This document shows positions 47,344-55,083 of a stretch of 64,000 bases of DNA, in pieces. The stretch lies in assembly GCF_019891395.1 (NCBI RefSeq), contig NZ_CP078143.1:2617001-2681000 (forward strand). The letters run 5' to 3'. Origin of the DNA: Nitratireductor kimnyeongensis. Its GTDB lineage: Bacteria; Pseudomonadota; Alphaproteobacteria; Rhizobiales; Rhizobiaceae. The position numbers and the translations under genes are program-made. Numbering within the stretch: position 1 is the stretch's first letter; every line of letters starts with the position of its first letter. The notes under the pieces are model-generated. The model saw only the letters and a program-made list of their open reading frames with translations. It was not told where the DNA came from and did no database searches.

Positions 47344-47356
47344 TCGGAATAGAAGG

Positions 47357-47384
47357 AAGGGGCCTGCGAAAGCGGGCCTTTTTC
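47357..47384 (+). terminator. Rho-independent terminator after yidC
   Basis: A stem of GGCCTGC / GCGGGCC (one G-U pair) extended by AAGG/CCTT, with a GAAA loop, followed by TTTTTCTT. It lies 15 nt past the yidC stop. Confidence 0.85.
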
Positions 47385-47511
47385 TTGTCCTCTGCCGCTC
47401 CGGATGGATATCTGTCCCACCTGCATTGGCAGTAAATGTCGGGAGCTTTTTGCCTATCTCTGACGCGATCCGGGAGAATTGAGTACGCTCTCGTGAAACG
47501 GAGAGATCGCT

Positions 47512-48000
47512 GTGGCTGACAGACTTGTTTTCGCGTTCGTGTTTCTCGCCACGCTGGGTGCCGGTGTCATGGCGGGTTTTTTCTTCTCATTCTCAAACAC
47601 GGTGATGCAGGCTCTTGGGCGGGTCCCTCTCCCGGCGGGCATTCAGGTGATGCAGGCCATCAATGCCACCGTGCTCAACCGGGTTTTCTTCGCGGCGTTC
47701 TTCGGCACGGCAGTGCTTGGCATTGTGTTTTGCGTTCTTTTCCTGTTCGGGCTTGTGCCTTCCCGCGGGCTCTGGCTGCTCTTCGGGAGTGTTGCGTATC
47801 TGGTCGGCACCTTTCTTGTCACGGTCATGTTCAACGTGCCCATGAACGAGACGCTGGCAAAGGTTGATCCGACTTCAACGCAAGGGGCGGAAGTGTGGCG
47901 TGAATATCTCTCCCGATGGGTGATGTGGAACCATGTGCGCGCGCTCGCCTCCCTGGTCGCGCTCGCAAGCTATGCGATGGCGCTGGTTCAGTGGGTGTGA
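47512..48000 (+). CDS. DUF1772-family membrane protein
   Basis: 162 aa, four hydrophobic helices. Features of DUF1772 (anthrone oxygenase-like) are AGFFFSFSNTVMQAL in helix 1, the conserved FNVPMNETLAKVDP, and W-x-x-Y near WREYLSRWVMWNHVR. GTG start. Inserted between yidC and engB, genes that are often close neighbours in related genomes. Confidence 0.82.
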   Translation: MADRLVFAFVFLATLGAGVMAGFFFSFSNTVMQALGRVPLPAGIQVMQAINATVLNRVFFAAFFGTAVLGIVFCVLFLFGLVPSRGLWLLFGSVAYLVGTFLVTVMFNVPMNETLAKVDPTSTQGAEVWREYLSRWVMWNHVRALASLVALASYAMALVQWV

Positions 48001-48167
48001 TTGCTGTCCTCCCGTATTTCCGCTAAGGACAGAATCTGCACCAAGGGAGTTGCCTCGATGATCAAATAAGGGGACCGAAGCACACGCCGCCGGGACTTGA
48101 GGTCCGGCCCTTTACCGTTTTGACGGAGGCGGTGGGTTATTCCCCTGTTTTGACCAAGGAGGTCCTC

Positions 48168-48806
48168 ATGCATGGACCTGATCCGGCAACGCCATACCCG
48201 ATGGCGGGCTTTCCCAGAGCCATTTTTCTTAAGAACTTCATCACCCGGCCTAACATCGAAGTGGGAGACTTTTCCTACTACGACGATCCCGTGGGCGCCG
48301 AGCGTTTCGAGGAACGGAATGTCCTTTATCATTTCGACTTTCTCGGCGATCGACTGGTTATCGGCAAGTTCGTGGCCATCGCCCACGGCGCCACATTTGT
48401 GATGAACGGGGCCAACCATCTGATGACTGGCTTCTCCACCTTCCCGTTCAATATCTTCGGCCATGGCTGGGAGGAGGGTTTTGATGGCCAGGTTTATCTC
48501 GAGCATAGCCGCGGCAACACCACCGTGGGCAGTGATGTGTGGATCGGACGGAAGGCGCAGATCATGCCGGGCGTCACTATTGGAGATGGAGCCGTGATCG
48601 GGGCCCGTGCCGTCGTTGCCTCCGATATTCCGCCTTACGCCATCGCCGTGGGCAACCCGGCGCGCGTTCTGCGTCTGCGCTTCGCGCCCGAGACGGTGAG
48701 GACTCTGGTGGACATCGGTTGGTGGGATTGGCCGGTAGACAAGATCAGTCGCAACCTTGCAGCGATACGCGGTGCCGATCTCGATGCCCTTGAAAATGCC
48801 GTCTAA
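48168..48806 (+). CDS. CatB-related (Vat-type) O-acetyltransferase
   Basis: 212-aa left-handed beta-helix acetyltransferase of the xenobiotic (CatB/Vat) family. Catalytic His in [16 protein letters not shown], then hexapeptide repeats ([40 protein letters not shown] as landmarks) and the C-terminal [12 protein letters not shown] 48168 has AAGGAGG directly upstream; a longer frame to 48120 is less likely. Members acetylate chloramphenicol or streptogramin A, but many chromosomal copies have unknown natural substrates; resistance should not be assumed. Confidence 0.92.
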   Translation: MHGPDPATPYPMAGFPRAIFLKNFITRPNIEVGDFSYYDDPVGAERFEERNVLYHFDFLGDRLVIGKFVAIAHGATFVMNGANHLMTGFSTFPFNIFGHGWEEGFDGQVYLEHSRGNTTVGSDVWIGRKAQIMPGVTIGDGAVIGARAVVASDIPPYAIAVGNPARVLRLRFAPETVRTLVDIGWWDWPVDKISRNLAAIRGADLDALENAV

Positions 48807-48915
48807 CAGGAATGCCCGGCGGCATCATTAAACTTGACAGTTTTGGTATAGTATTGTGTTTGTGTCTTCGGTCGTGTCGCTTATCCGGTCGACCGGAGGC
48901 CGAGAGGTAACTGCC

Positions 48916-49287
48916 ATGATGCATCTGAGCCCGATTGAAGAGTTTGCGTCTCATCATGCCTGTGAGGCTGATGAACTCGAACGCCACCGTGGAAAATTCC
49001 TGCGTGTAGAGCGGCTGCGGTCCAAGGTGCAGGCCGCCAAGCGTGCAGCCGCCGAGAGCCTTTCACGCGCGAATGAGACGCCGGAGCCGCATGATGGCAG
49101 CAACATGATTTTCGTTGCTCTCTTCGATACCCACTGTCGGGACCGCGAAGCGCTCTTCGAGGCGATGCGGGAGCTGGACGAGGCCTGCGGCGAATTGCAC
49201 GTTATGACGGGCGGTATGCGAGCGTTCGAGGGGGCCATGCGCGGTCCTTCTGCACACTTACCAGGACTGATTGGAGCCCGTGAGTGA
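48916..49287 (+). CDS. hypothetical small protein
   Basis: 123 aa from ATG 48916 (AGAGG upstream). Rich in His, Glu, Arg; helical, no membrane segment. Landmarks are the N-terminal HHACEADELERHRGKFLR and the central FVALFDTHCRDREALFEAM. I recognise no family. Frame extends to 48856 (GTG). Its stop overlaps the next small gene, so both are probably one unit. Confidence 0.5.
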   Translation: MMHLSPIEEFASHHACEADELERHRGKFLRVERLRSKVQAAKRAAAESLSRANETPEPHDGSNMIFVALFDTHCRDREALFEAMRELDEACGELHVMTGGMRAFEGAMRGPSAHLPGLIGARE

Positions 49288-49587
49288 GTTTGAACGCCGT
49301 CGCGAACAGGCGCGCACACATGTAAAAATTCAGATGATGAAGGAAATGAGCGCGGTCATGCACCGAACCGGTCTGGCGCCATTGGCCGTGATGTGCGAAG
49401 CCGCACGCCCATCAGAGACATCTATCGCGAAACAACCCACGCGCATTGCGAACCGTCCTGCGGTCCCTGCGGATGGCACCCAGAGGAAGCGGTTGACCTC
49501 GAACGTCTCAGGCGGGCTCTGCATGAAGCTGGCCGTGACCCTCGATCAAGCCGTCTCAGCGCAATGCAGGCTCTCGGCACCACTTGA
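49280..49587 (+). CDS. small Cys-rich protein gene with an apparent single-base frameshift
   Basis: From GTG 49280 one frame reads sensibly up to MCEAARP (VSEFERRREQARTHVKIQMM and onward); from about 49408 the next frame continues with IRDIYRETTHAHCEPSCGPCGWHPEEAVDLERLRRALHEAG (given as landmark pieces HCEPSCGPCGW and VDLERLRRAL). Joining them at the CCC run 49408-49410 needs one added base. The composite protein would be about 102 aa with four Cys in CEPSCGPC context. Real deletion, sequencing error and programmed -1 shift are all possible. No known family. Confidence 0.45.
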
Positions 49588-49681
49588 GTGACCTTCGCAA
49601 CACGGTTTCAACAACAAGCGCAGTTGACAAATGCCCCGTCAGTCTTGATGCCGTGATGTGAACGGCAATGGAGATGATGGC

Positions 49682-50359
49682 GTGAACGCATCACACGATG
49701 GCGCAGCCGCCGGCAAGGCGCAAATTAAACCCGGGATATTCCTGCGGCCGTGGGTTTTCCTGCGTGGTGCCCCGGCCATGAAATTTCTGCCACCTGAAGG
49801 ACCACCCGAGGTGGCCTTCGCCGGGCGCTCGAATGTGGGCAAGTCATCGCTCATCAATGCGTTGATCGTACAGCGCGGCCTGGCCCGTACATCCAACACG
49901 CCCGGCCGCACCCAGGAACTGAACTTCTTTGTGCCCGATGGCTATTCGGGCGCGGACGGCGATCTTCCGCCCATGGCGATCATAGACATGCCCGGCTACG
50001 GATTCGCCAAGGCGCCCAAGGCGCAGGTGGACGCCTGGACCGAAATGGTTTTCGACTATCTCAGGGGGCGTGTCACGCTGAAGCGTGTCTTCCTGCTGAT
50101 TGATGCCCGCCATGGCATCAAGACGAATGACGAGGAGGTCATGGACCTGCTCGACAAGGCGGCAGTATCCTATCAGGTGGTGCTGACTAAAATCGACAAG
50201 ATCAAGCCGCCGGCGGTTGAGAAACTGCTTGCCGCAACCGAGGCGCAACTGAAGAGGCGCGCAGCCGCATTTCCTGAGATTGTCGCAACCTCATCGGAAA
50301 AGGGCCACGGCATGGACGAACTGCGCGATGCGATCGCCCGCGCGGTGACCGACGGCTGA
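49682..50359 (+). CDS. engB: ribosome-biogenesis GTPase EngB (YihA/YsxC)
   Basis: 225 aa from the chosen GTG (49682; GGAG 8 nt upstream); the frame extends to GTG 49658. G1 [10 protein letters not shown]2 in [12 protein letters not shown]3 DMPGYG, G4 TKID and G5 SSEKGHG are complete. Essential GTPase for 50S assembly. In this family the order yihA-argB after yidC is common; here five accessory genes separate engB from argB. Confidence 0.96.
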   Translation: MNASHDGAAAGKAQIKPGIFLRPWVFLRGAPAMKFLPPEGPPEVAFAGRSNVGKSSLINALIVQRGLARTSNTPGRTQELNFFVPDGYSGADGDLPPMAIIDMPGYGFAKAPKAQVDAWTEMVFDYLRGRVTLKRVFLLIDARHGIKTNDEEVMDLLDKAAVSYQVVLTKIDKIKPPAVEKLLAATEAQLKRRAAAFPEIVATSSEKGHGMDELRDAIARAVTDG

Positions 50360-50370
50360 ATGCCAAGCCT

Positions 50371-50880
50371 CTAGCTCGGCATTGTAGCGCCTGGTTTGAA
50401 CGTTAACGCCACGCCGTTGATGCAGTGACGTTTGCCGGTCGGCGCGGGGCCGTCATCGAAGATGTGCCCCTGGTGGCCGCCGCAGCGTCGGCAATGGCAT
50501 TCGGTACGCGTCATGAAAAGCGAATTGTCGGGCTTGGTGCCGATGGCATCCGGCAGCGCTTCCCAGAAGCTCGGCCAGCCGGTGCCCGAATCATATTTTA
50601 CCTCGGATGAATAGAGCGGCAGGTCGCAGCCGGCGCAATGGAAGAGACCGGCACGCTTCTCATTGTTGAGCGGACTTGTGAAGGCGCGTTCCGTCGCCTC
50701 CTGCCGCAGCACCGCAAACTGCTGGTCGGTGAGGATCGCGCGCCATTCCTCTTCAGTCTTTGTGATCTCGAAGGATTCGGCCCTGGCGCTGCCTCCGGGG
50801 CGGTCGCGCAGCACAAAAGCGCCGCCTGCCAATGCTACCAGCGCGCCTGCCGTGCCATAAAGAAAGTTGCGACGTTTCAT
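50371..50880 (-). CDS. msrB: peptide-methionine (R)-S-oxide reductase, Tat-exported
   Basis: 169 aa. Tat-type signal MKRRNFLYGTAGALVALAGG with a likely cleavage after ARA. The MsrB domain has zinc pairs CAGC and CRRC, the GTGWPSFW block and the resolving/catalytic Cys in RHCINGVAL. It repairs methionine-R-sulfoxide in exported proteins. It lies about 145 nt downstream of the fasciclin gene on the same strand; a shared oxidative-stress regulon with the ECF sigma is possible but unproven. Confidence 0.93.
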   Translation of the reverse strand: MKRRNFLYGTAGALVALAGGAFVLRDRPGGSARAESFEITKTEEEWRAILTDQQFAVLRQEATERAFTSPLNNEKRAGLFHCAGCDLPLYSSEVKYDSGTGWPSFWEALPDAIGTKPDNSLFMTRTECHCRRCGGHQGHIFDDGPAPTGKRHCINGVALTFKPGATMPS

Positions 50881-51026
50881 CGTATTACTCCTGTGCACTG
50901 TCGGTGCGCCTTTTGATGCTCCGGACGTTAAGTCGAAGGGCCATCACCTCAAAGTCAAGTCCGTGTGAGGTGCGAGGGGCGGCGCTGTACCGCCCCCCGC
51001 CGTTCCGGGAGCCCCACCGGAATCAA

Positions 51027-51581
51027 TCAGCTCTTGGGCAGAAGAACCGTATCGATCACGTGGATGACGCCATTCGACTGATCCACATCAGCAATTGTCA
51101 CGGTGGCGACGTTGCCGTTCTCATCGGTCAGGGTGATCTTGTCGCCGTCCATCTTCGCTTCGAGCATGCAGCCGCCCACAGTCTTGACCGGGTGGTTGCC
51201 GCCATCATCGGCGATCATCTTGCCGATGGCGCTCGACATGGCTTCCGTTGCCACCACGTGGCAGGTCAAAACCGTGGCAAGCGTTTCCTTGTTCTCCGGT
51301 TTCAGAAGCGTTTCGACCGTGCCGTCGGGCAGCTTTTCAAAAGCGGCATTGGTGGGGGCAAACACGGTGAAAGGCCCTTCGCCCGACAGCGTATCGACCA
51401 GATCAGCAGCCTTCACGGCAGCAACCAGAGTGGTGTGGTCTTTCGAATTGACTGCATTCTCGACAATGTTCTTGTCGGCATACATGGCCGCGCCGCCAAC
51501 CATCGGGTTCTCGGCCAGAGCCGTGCCTGTGAACGCGAGAGCAATCGAGCCGGCGAGAATGGAAGCAGTGATCTTACGCAT
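51027..51581 (-). CDS. secreted fasciclin-domain protein
   Basis: 184 aa. Signal peptide MRKITASILAGSIALAFTGT with cleavage after ALA, then one FAS1 domain with the H1 box (GPFTVFAPTNAAFEKLP), YH-like motif LTCHVVATEAM and H2 box (VIHVIDTVLLP). FAS1 domains mediate adhesion or matrix contacts. ATG 51581 is the signal-peptide start; upstream codons to 51824 are spurious. It lies next to an anti-sigma/ECF sigma pair, and a good ECF promoter precedes it. Confidence 0.93.
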   Translation of the reverse strand: MRKITASILAGSIALAFTGTALAENPMVGGAAMYADKNIVENAVNSKDHTTLVAAVKAADLVDTLSGEGPFTVFAPTNAAFEKLPDGTVETLLKPENKETLATVLTCHVVATEAMSSAIGKMIADDGGNHPVKTVGGCMLEAKMDGDKITLTDENGNVATVTIADVDQSNGVIHVIDTVLLPKS

Positions 51582-51646
51582 GTTAGAACTCCTCAGGTCA
51601 TTTATGGGACCGCCATCCTGGCCAGTCCGTTTTGGGAACATGAGGA

Positions 51647-51674
51647 GACACGGAGGGGCTCTCCGGGAAGTTTC
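51647..51674 (-). promoter_or_regulatory. candidate ECF-sigma promoter of the fasciclin gene
   Basis: On the minus strand, GAAAC (51674-51670), a 17-nt spacer and CGTGTC (51652-51647), about 65 nt before the fasciclin ATG. GAAAC/CGT elements with 16-17 nt spacing are typical of ECF promoters. No matching copy was seen before the sigma gene itself. Confidence 0.55.
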
Positions 51675-51705
51675 AAAAAAACTGATTATTTTTTGAAGAC
51701 CGAAA

Positions 51706-52428
51706 TCAGATGTCGCGCAAATCGCCGAGTGCGACCACAGGTCCAGTGGGTGTGCCATCCGGCGAACCGCCCAGTGGCTCGGTGGTGATGGCAAACACGG
51801 CGCCGGCTTCGATGGCAGCGCCAAGAGCCTCGCTCAACGCCACATGAACGCTGGATCCGACCGGAATGACCCCGAGAGATACTGGCGGATTGTCGCCCTC
51901 GATCGCCCAGAGCTCGAAATCGCGCCCATCGGGCCGCGCGCCTGAAACATGGGAGAGCGCCACGTCGCGCTTGGTGCCGTCATAGACCGCAAGATAACGC
52001 ACATCGGTGTCGTCATGGGCGAGCGAGGCAACGAAACGCTGTTCCTGGAGCGGCTGATTGCCGAAAGGCAGGTTCGTGTAGGTGAGGGCGACATAAGCCA
52101 CCAATGCCACAAGCGCAGCCATGGCAGCGCCGCGCCAGAAAGCGAGGCTCGACCACAGGCCTGGTCTCTCCGCAGCCGTTCGAGCGCCGAAAAGCCGTGC
52201 GTCGATAAGAGATTTTGCGTTTGCGGGAGGCTCCGCCGATTCATAAGCATCTGCCATGGGTGCAAGCTGTGCCTCCCACGCTTCCACTAAGCGTGCAAAT
52301 TCACCTTCCGTTTCGATACGGCGGGCGGTGGTCGCGCGCTCGTGGGCTGCCAGAACGCCAAGCACATATTCGGCCGCGACGAGATCATCGTCGCGACCAT
52401 CGGGTCCGTTTTCGTCTGCCACCGTCAT
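51706..52428 (-). CDS. anti-sigma factor (RskA/anti-sigma-K type)
   Basis: 240 aa. N-terminal anti-sigma domain (LVAAEYVLGVLAAHERATTA), one transmembrane helix (AAMAALVALVAYVALTYT) and a periplasmic RskA C-terminal domain (RYLAVYDGTKRDVALSHVSG ... DFELWAIEGDNPPVSLG). The ATG at 52428 overlaps the sigma stop as ATGA, so the pair is translationally coupled; starts at 52440 and 52473 would overlap more. It would hold the sigma factor at the membrane until proteolysis. Confidence 0.92.
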   Translation of the reverse strand: MTVADENGPDGRDDDLVAAEYVLGVLAAHERATTARRIETEGEFARLVEAWEAQLAPMADAYESAEPPANAKSLIDARLFGARTAAERPGLWSSLAFWRGAAMAALVALVAYVALTYTNLPFGNQPLQEQRFVASLAHDDTDVRYLAVYDGTKRDVALSHVSGARPDGRDFELWAIEGDNPPVSLGVIPVGSSVHVALSEALGAAIEAGAVFAITTEPLGGSPDGTPTGPVVALGDLRDI

Positions 52429-52964
52429 CGTTCTAGGCATTCCCTGAGCTTCAAGAGGCTGCGCCGCAGCCACGTTCGCATCGTGTTGAGCGGCACATCG
52501 AAATGGGCCGCAAGTTCGGCGTAACTGTCGCCGTCAAGATAGGCACCACGCACAGCCTTGGCGCGATCGGCTTCCAGTTCGCCAAGACAGGCGTCGATAA
52601 GCCGTCGCTCACTGCCGGCTTCCGCCTGGCTTTCCGGGCTGGGCTGCGGATCGGCAATCGCCTGCGCCTCATCCAGTTCCGCGGCGGGTGCCTTGCGCGC
52701 CCTCAGCCTGTCAATCGCGTGATTGCGCGCCACGGCCACCAGCCAGGTTATCGGGCTGAGATCCGTTGCTGCAAACCGGTCTGCCTTGGTCCAGATCTTC
52801 ACATACACGTCCTGCAGTGCCTCTTCGGCCTCTGCCCTGTCCTTCAAGACACGCAGGCAAACGCCGAAGAGTTTCGCACTCGTGTGGCGGTAAAGCAGAT
52901 CGAAAGCCGCACGCTCCTTGAGCGCGGTGCGAAAGATCAGCTTCGTTATCTCATTCGGAGTCAT
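52425..52964 (-). CDS. ECF RNA polymerase sigma factor (SigK-like)
   Basis: 179 aa with sigma70 region 2 (LFGVCLRVLKDRAEAEEALQ) and region 4 (GDSYAELAAHFDVPLNTMRT). Pairing with an RskA-like anti-sigma places it in the SigK-like ECF group. It is the promoter-specific factor for the local unit and probably for the fasciclin gene (inference from context and the GAAAC/CGTGTC site). Confidence 0.93.
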   Translation of the reverse strand: MTPNEITKLIFRTALKERAAFDLLYRHTSAKLFGVCLRVLKDRAEAEEALQDVYVKIWTKADRFAATDLSPITWLVAVARNHAIDRLRARKAPAAELDEAQAIADPQPSPESQAEAGSERRLIDACLGELEADRAKAVRGAYLDGDSYAELAAHFDVPLNTMRTWLRRSLLKLRECLER

Positions 52965-53157
52965 TGTTGGAGACTAGGCGCAAACGGCATGGTGGGAAAG
53001 GCGAAGAAACGAGGGAGTTATGGCGCGTCGAGGAAAAGGCAAGTCCGCAGCCTACCGTTCGCGCACGCAGCTTTTTACCGCCTGACCAGCAAGATCGTTT
53101 CACTTGCAGCGAAAAATGCTTTATGAAACCGCCGTTTTGACTTTGGGGAACAACACG

Positions 53158-54051
53158 ATGACGGACATGACGGAAACCGCTGAAGCTCAGGCCCGCTTCC
53201 TTTCGGCGGCACTGCCTTATATGCAGCGTTATGAAAACAAGACCATCGTCGTGAAATATGGCGGCCACGCCATGGGCGATGCGGCCCTTGGCCAGGCGTT
53301 CGCCCGTGACATCGCGCTCCTGAAGCAGTCCGGCGTCAGCCCCATCGTCGTCCATGGTGGCGGCCCGCAGATCGCGGCCATGCTCAAGAAGATGGGCATC
53401 GAATCGAAATTCGAGGGCGGCCTTCGCGTCACGGACGAGAAAACCGTCGAGATCGTGGAGATGGTTTTGGCCGGCTCCATCAACAAGGAAATCGTGGCGC
53501 TTATCAACGCCGAGGGCGAGTGGGCCATCGGTCTCTGCGGTAAGGATGGCAACATGGTCTTCGCCGAAAAGGCTCACAAGACCGTGGTCGACCCCGATTC
53601 AAACATCGAGCGCGTGCTCGATCTCGGTTTCGTTGGCGAGCCGGTGGAGGTCGACCGCACATTGCTGGATCTCCTTGCTCATTCAGAGATGATCCCCGTC
53701 ATAGCTCCTGTGGCGCCCGGCCGCGACGGCCACACCTATAACATCAATGCCGACACGTTTGCCGGGGCGATTGCCGGCGCCGTGCGCGCCACGCGCCTTC
53801 TGTTTCTCACCGATGTGCCTGGCGTGCTCGACAAGGACAAGAAGCTGATCGACGAGCTGACGGTCGCCGAAGCCCGCTCCCTCATCAAGGATGGCACGAT
53901 TTCCGGCGGCATGATCCCCAAGGTGGAAACTTGTATTCAGGCCATCGAGCGCGGTGTGGAAGGCGTGGTCATCCTCAACGGCAAGACCGCGCATGCGGTT
54001 CTGCTCGAGCTTTTCACCGAGCACGGCGCAGGAACGCTGATCGTTCCGTGA
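53158..54051 (+). CDS. argB: acetylglutamate kinase
   Basis: 297 aa. Phosphorylates N-acetylglutamate in arginine synthesis. The amino-acid kinase motifs [16 protein letters not shown], and [13 protein letters not shown] are intact. The N-terminal helix ([20 protein letters not shown]) is the extension found in arginine-sensitive hexameric forms. ATG 53158 gives the usual N-terminus; upstream codons to 53104 are unlikely. Confidence 0.97.
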   Translation: MTDMTETAEAQARFLSAALPYMQRYENKTIVVKYGGHAMGDAALGQAFARDIALLKQSGVSPIVVHGGGPQIAAMLKKMGIESKFEGGLRVTDEKTVEIVEMVLAGSINKEIVALINAEGEWAIGLCGKDGNMVFAEKAHKTVVDPDSNIERVLDLGFVGEPVEVDRTLLDLLAHSEMIPVIAPVAPGRDGHTYNINADTFAGAIAGAVRATRLLFLTDVPGVLDKDKKLIDELTVAEARSLIKDGTISGGMIPKVETCIQAIERGVEGVVILNGKTAHAVLLELFTEHGAGTLIVP

Positions 54052-54083
54052 GGGTGAGTTCTCGAGAAAAATCGAAAACACGC

Positions 54084-54114
54084 TTGACCTGGAGTTCACT
54101 CCAGAAAGTAAATG
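54084..54114 (+). promoter_or_regulatory. MerR-type promoter with 19-bp spacer
   Basis: TTGACC (54084-54089), exactly 19 nt, then TAAATG (54109-54114). The spacer carries the palindrome CTGGAGT-TC-ACTCCAG (54089-54104). Over-long 19-bp spacers with a central dyad are the hallmark of promoters activated by MerR-family proteins through DNA distortion. The regulator is encoded just downstream. Confidence 0.85.
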
Positions 54115-54146
54115 CATATGTGCACACAATGGAGATGCACATATGC
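54114..54146 (+). promoter_or_regulatory. perfect 11-bp inverted repeat burying the leader-ORF start
   Basis: GCATATGTGCA (54114-54124) and TGCACATATGC (54136-54146) flank an 11-nt loop. In RNA the start codon of the 38-codon ORF (54143) lies in the stem and its GGAG (54131-54134) lies in the loop. It could gate translation or act as a second protein-binding site in DNA. Confidence 0.7.
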
Positions 54147-54259
54147 AAGAGCACACCGTCATCGAACGGTTTCTTGAGGCATTAAAGGCAAGCGGCGTCG
54201 AAAGAGCCTGCGCCTTTGGGGCTGAGGATGCGCTGCAGCCCGTGCGGGAGGCCGCATGA
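54143..54259 (+). CDS. 38-aa leader-like small protein, coupled to merR
   Basis: The product starts MQEHTVIERFLEALKASGVE and ends LQPVREAA. GGAG lies 8 nt before the ATG, third codon positions are GC-rich, and the stop overlaps the merR start as ATGA. These features support real translation. Role unknown: it may couple ribosome flow to merR, or be the remnant of a larger SnoaL-like protein (VIERFLEAL phrase). Confidence 0.6.
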   Translation: MQEHTVIERFLEALKASGVERACAFGAEDALQPVREAA

Positions 54260-54651
54260 AGATTGGCGAAGTCGCAAGACGCACCGGTCTGAGCATCGAC
54301 ACGCTGCGCTATTACGAGAAGCTTGGTCTCATCGATCCGCCCTGGCGGCAGGGTGGTCAGCGTGCTTATGACGAAAACATCATCGCATGGCTGAAATTCA
54401 TCAGATTGTTGAAAGCCACCGGAATGCCGCTTGCCGATGTGGAGACCTATGCTCGTCTACGTCGTGACGGCGAGCGCAGCTCTGTTCAGCGCCGCGAGAT
54501 GCTGGAACATCAGCGCATGGTGGTGTTGGCGAAGATCGATGAACTTAAGGCATGTGTCGAACTGCTCGACCACAAGATCATGAATTATGCCGAGATCGAA
54601 ATGCGCCACCGCGCCGAGGACGGCCTCAAGGAACAGACTTATGACCATTGA
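54256..54651 (+). CDS. MerR-family transcriptional regulator
   Basis: 131 aa. N-terminal winged helix (KIGEVARRTGLSIDTLRYYE, LIDPPWRQGGQRAYDE) and a coiled-coil dimerisation helix. It lacks the Cys pair of metal sensors and resembles the AdhR/YbdR group near dehydrogenase or CMD genes. It probably binds the 19-bp-spacer promoter upstream of its own leader ORF. Overlaps the next gene's upstream codons by 11 nt. Confidence 0.92.
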   Translation: MKIGEVARRTGLSIDTLRYYEKLGLIDPPWRQGGQRAYDENIIAWLKFIRLLKATGMPLADVETYARLRRDGERSSVQRREMLEHQRMVVLAKIDELKACVELLDHKIMNYAEIEMRHRAEDGLKEQTYDH

Positions 54652-55081
54652 GAACACGATTGGCAACGAAGTGGCGCTGTCGGCCCTCGAACAGGGGCGT
54701 GAGATTGCGGCAAAGCTCAATCCCGAGCTCGAGACGATTTTGGCCCAGCGCTATGATGACGCTCTGCCGGGGTTGGCGGAAACGCTGATCGAAAGTGCCT
54801 ATGGCCGCTTCTATGCTCGCGAGGGTCTCGACCTGAAAACGCGCCAGCTTGCCACTGTGGCGGCGTTGACTGCGCTTGGTGGACAGACGGCCCCGCAACT
54901 CAGGGTCAACATCGAACATGCGCTTGCGGCGGGTGCTGCCGAGCGCGAGATTCTGGAAGTCATTCTGCAGATGGCCGCCTATGGTGGCTGGCCGGCGGCA
55001 ATCAACGGCCTCAATGCGGCGCTCGGGCTCTTCGCAGAACGAACAGAGTCGTCGGGGGCTTCCGCTTGGGATGGGCAGTAG
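54641..55081 (+). CDS. carboxymuconolactone decarboxylase (CMD) family protein
   Basis: 146 aa. CMD fold with the Arg-containing segment GLDLKTRQLATVAALTALGG and the C-terminal LQMAAYGGWPAAINGL, closer to the PcaC-like group than AhpD; no CxxC is present, so it is not a peroxidase of the AhpD type. ATG 54641 overlaps merR by 11 nt. Natural substrate unknown; MerR control suggests response to a reactive compound. Confidence 0.88.
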   Translation: MTIENTIGNEVALSALEQGREIAAKLNPELETILAQRYDDALPGLAETLIESAYGRFYAREGLDLKTRQLATVAALTALGGQTAPQLRVNIEHALAAGAAEREILEVILQMAAYGGWPAAINGLNAALGLFAERTESSGASAWDGQ

Positions 55082-55083
55082 CC

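Noticed and set aside
48168..48806. Acetyltransferase as an antibiotic-resistance gene
   Set aside because: The fold supports xenobiotic acetyltransferase, but chromosomal CatB-like proteins are common and sequence alone does not show activity on a drug.
48834..48857. TTGACA followed by TATAGT/TATTGT before the small gene at 48916
   Set aside because: Spacing is 7 or 12 nt, too short for a sigma70 promoter.
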